Shown one piece after another: positions 6,373 through 7,631 of a DNA stretch of 7,631 bases. Below the pieces are notes generated by a model. That model saw only the letters and a program-made list of their open reading frames with translations. It ran no database searches and was not told where the DNA came from. How positions within the stretch are numbered: position 1 is the stretch's first letter; each line of letters begins with the position of its first letter. The translations under genes and the position numbers were made by a program. Source of the DNA: Gammaproteobacteria bacterium (GTDB lineage: Bacteria > Pseudomonadota > Gammaproteobacteria > Pseudomonadales > Halomonadaceae); assembly GCA_023485185.1 (NCBI GenBank), contig JAMCZP010000077.1:1-7631 (forward strand), read 5' to 3'.

Positions 6373-6406
6373 CGGGGAGCCTTCGGGCGCTATTACCCAA
6401 TTGGAG
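6373..6406 (+). promoter_or_regulatory. Ribosomal protein L1 autoregulatory site in the rplK leader
   Basis: GCC (6379-6381) and GGC (6386-6388) form a stem capped by a TTCG tetraloop. G6377-C6390 extends it past an A-G mismatch. GGG (6374-6376) pairs with CCC (6396-6398) across a one-sided TATTA bulge. A GC stem with an asymmetric internal loop is the form known for L1 binding to 23S rRNA and to the L11 operon mRNA. It sits just before the rplK ribosome binding site (GGAG, 6403-6406), where bound L1 would block initiation of rplK and, by coupling, rplA. Confidence 0.65.
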
Positions 6407-6414
6407 TGTTAAAA

Positions 6415-6846
6415 ATGGCCAAGAAAGTACAGGCTTATATCAAACTGCAGGTAGCTGCAGGTAAAGCCAATCCAAGCCCGCCGGTAGGCCCAGCACTGGG
6501 TCAGCACGGCGTGAACATCATGGAATTCTGTAAGGCGTTTAACGCCGCGACTCAAGAAATTGAGCCGGGCCTGCCGACGCCAGTCGTGATCACTGTCTAC
6601 TCTGACCGTAGCTTCACGTTCGTCACCAAAACACCGCCTGCTGCCGTGCTGCTGAAAAAAGCCGCTGGTATCAAGTCCGGCTCTGGTGAGCCGAACAAGA
6701 AGAAAGTTGGCACCGTGACGCGTGAGCAGCTCGAAGAGATCGCTAAAACGAAAGAGCCTGATTTGACGGCTGCAGATCTTGACGCCGCTGTGCGCACCAT
6801 TGCTGGCAGCGCTCGCAGCATGGGCCTAAACGTGGAGGGTCTCTGA
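6415..6846 (+). CDS. rplK: 50S ribosomal protein L11 (uL11)
   Basis: A 143-residue protein, one longer than E. coli L11. The N-terminal domain carries [20 protein letters not shown] (22-41), the segment bordering the thiopeptide (thiostrepton) site and the factor-binding region. The C-terminal RNA-binding domain (about 75-143) binds the GTPase-associated centre of 23S rRNA and includes [19 protein letters not shown] (81-99). L11 forms the base of the stalk with L10/L12 and is needed for RelA activation on stalled ribosomes. The ATG at 6415 has GGAG 8 nt upstream; a GTG three codons earlier is rejected because the family starts MAKK. The rplA start follows after two bases, so translation of the two is coupled. 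Feedback by L1 is expected through the leader. Confidence 0.98.
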   Translation: MAKKVQAYIKLQVAAGKANPSPPVGPALGQHGVNIMEFCKAFNAATQEIEPGLPTPVVITVYSDRSFTFVTKTPPAAVLLKKAAGIKSGSGEPNKKKVGTVTREQLEEIAKTKEPDLTAADLDAAVRTIAGSARSMGLNVEGL

Positions 6847-6848
6847 TC

Positions 6849-7541
6849 ATGGCTAAACTGTCTAAGCGTGCGAAAGTTATTCGCGAGAAAGTAGACACTA
6901 CCAAAGCTTACTCTATTGAAGAAGCCGTAGCGCTGCTCGCCGAGCTGTCTACCGTGAAATTCAAAGAGTCTGTTGATGTTGCGATCAACCTCGGCGTTGA
7001 CCCGCGTAAATCTGACCAGGTTGTGCGTGGCGCGACTGTCATGCCTAACGGTACGGGTAAAGATGTACGCGTTGCGGTCTTCACCCAGGGTGCTAATGCC
7101 GATGCCGCTAAAGAAGCGGGCGCCGACATTGTGGGTATGGACGACTTGGCTGAGCAAGTGAAAAAAGGCGTCATGGATTTTGACGTTGTTATCGCTTCGC
7201 CTGACGCTATGCGCGTTGTTGGTCAGCTGGGTCAGATCCTCGGTCCGCGCGGCCTGATGCCTAACCCGAAGGTTGGTACCGTAACGCCTGACGTGGCAAC
7301 CGCTGTTAAAAATGCTAAAGCGGGTCAGGTGCGTTTCCGTACAGACAAGAACGGCATCATCCACACTACCCTGGGTAAAGTGGACTTTGATGCTGCAGCC
7401 ATTAACGGCAACCTGGAAGCCCTGGTTGCTGACCTGAAGCGCCTCAAGCCGAGCGCGTCGAAAGGCATTTACTTTAAGAAAATGACCATCTCCACTACTA
7501 TGGGTCCTGGTCTGACTATCGATCACTCCTCTTTCGTGTGA
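6849..7541 (+). CDS. rplA: 50S ribosomal protein L1 (uL1)
   Basis: A 230-residue protein, close to the usual length. It starts MAKLSKRAK and has the two-domain L1 fold. The family signature [16 protein letters not shown] is at 131-146, and the C-terminal rRNA-binding region includes [17 protein letters not shown] (205-221). L1 forms the mobile stalk near the E site, helps release deacylated tRNA, and represses its own operon by binding rplK mRNA. The ribosome binding site GGAGGG (6834-6839) lies inside the end of rplK, 9 nt before the ATG, which supports translational coupling. The next gene, expected to be rplJ, starts beyond the window. Confidence 0.98.
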   Translation: MAKLSKRAKVIREKVDTTKAYSIEEAVALLAELSTVKFKESVDVAINLGVDPRKSDQVVRGATVMPNGTGKDVRVAVFTQGANADAAKEAGADIVGMDDLAEQVKKGVMDFDVVIASPDAMRVVGQLGQILGPRGLMPNPKVGTVTPDVATAVKNAKAGQVRFRTDKNGIIHTTLGKVDFDAAAINGNLEALVADLKRLKPSASKGIYFKKMTISTTMGPGLTIDHSSFV

Positions 7542-7631
7542 AGTGAGAGGTCGTTAGCATTAAAGTAAGAGAACCGAGCAAGAACTTTGCGGTCCCCCGT
7601 TGGGTTAATAAACCCGTCGGGGCATCGTCAA
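7542..7631 (+). promoter_or_regulatory. rplJ (L10) mRNA leader, incomplete
   Basis: The 90 nt after rplA are non-coding and strongly folded. One stem pairs ACC (7573-7575) and GCAA (7578-7581) with TTGC (7587-7590) and GGT (7591-7593), with a GA bulge. The next pairs CCCCG (7595-7599) with CGGGG (7618-7622), then GGGTT (7602-7606) with AACCC (7611-7615) around AATA, leaving a TT/GT internal loop. In E. coli and other bacteria the L10(L12)4 complex binds a bulged leader at this place to control rplJL translation. Position and fold fit that leader; the rplJ start is not in view. Confidence 0.7.

Noticed and set aside
6597..7526. 309-codon open frame antisense to rplK and rplA
   Set aside because: It mirrors two highly conserved ribosomal protein genes; biased codon use in those genes removes stops on the other strand. 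No own ribosome binding site or family resemblance.

Overview
The window reads as ordinary chromosomal housekeeping DNA of a gammaproteobacterium. Gene order (typA divergent from birA-coaX, then tRNA genes, secE-nusG-rplK-rplA), moderate-to-high G+C and the protein sequences fit the Halomonadaceae / Oceanospirillales side of the class. That placement is inference from gene order and sequence character; no search was run.

Layout. 1-330 (minus) is the 5' end of a sodium:neurotransmitter-symporter (NSS) family transporter that runs off the left edge. 331-600 is a gap holding a strong bidirectional terminator (549-576) for typA. typA/bipA occupies 601-2451 (minus). A divergent 236-bp promoter region follows, then birA (2688-3671) and coaX (3668-4507), which overlap by 4 bp and link biotin-protein ligation/regulation with coenzyme A synthesis. 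Next come tRNA-Tyr(GUA), tRNA-Gly(UCC) and tRNA-Thr(GGU) behind a strong sigma70 promoter, closed by an intrinsic terminator. A second promoter drives tRNA-Trp(CCA)-secE-nusG. rplK-rplA (L11, L1) follow, with a recognisable L1 autoregulatory target ahead of rplK. The window ends in the folded leader expected ahead of rplJ (L10).

How the genes work together. Most of the window serves translation and its coupling to transcription and export: a ribosome-associated GTPase, four tRNAs, the SecYEG subunit SecE, the elongation factor NusG and two ribosomal proteins. The regulatory DNA fits that role: GC-rich discriminators at tRNA promoters (usual for ppGpp-controlled stable RNA genes), an L1 feedback site and an L10-type leader.

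The most notable point is an absence: the EF-Tu gene (tufB) that commonly sits between tRNA-Thr and tRNA-Trp at this locus is missing, and that space holds two hairpins, the second a terminator. Other points are a duplicated 8-mer letting the 3' end of tRNA-Trp pair two ways, a 12-bp tandem duplication upstream of the tRNA promoter, a C-terminal extension on CoaX, and a possible small RNA between typA and the transporter gene. I found no mobile element, CRISPR array, defence system or clear new system.
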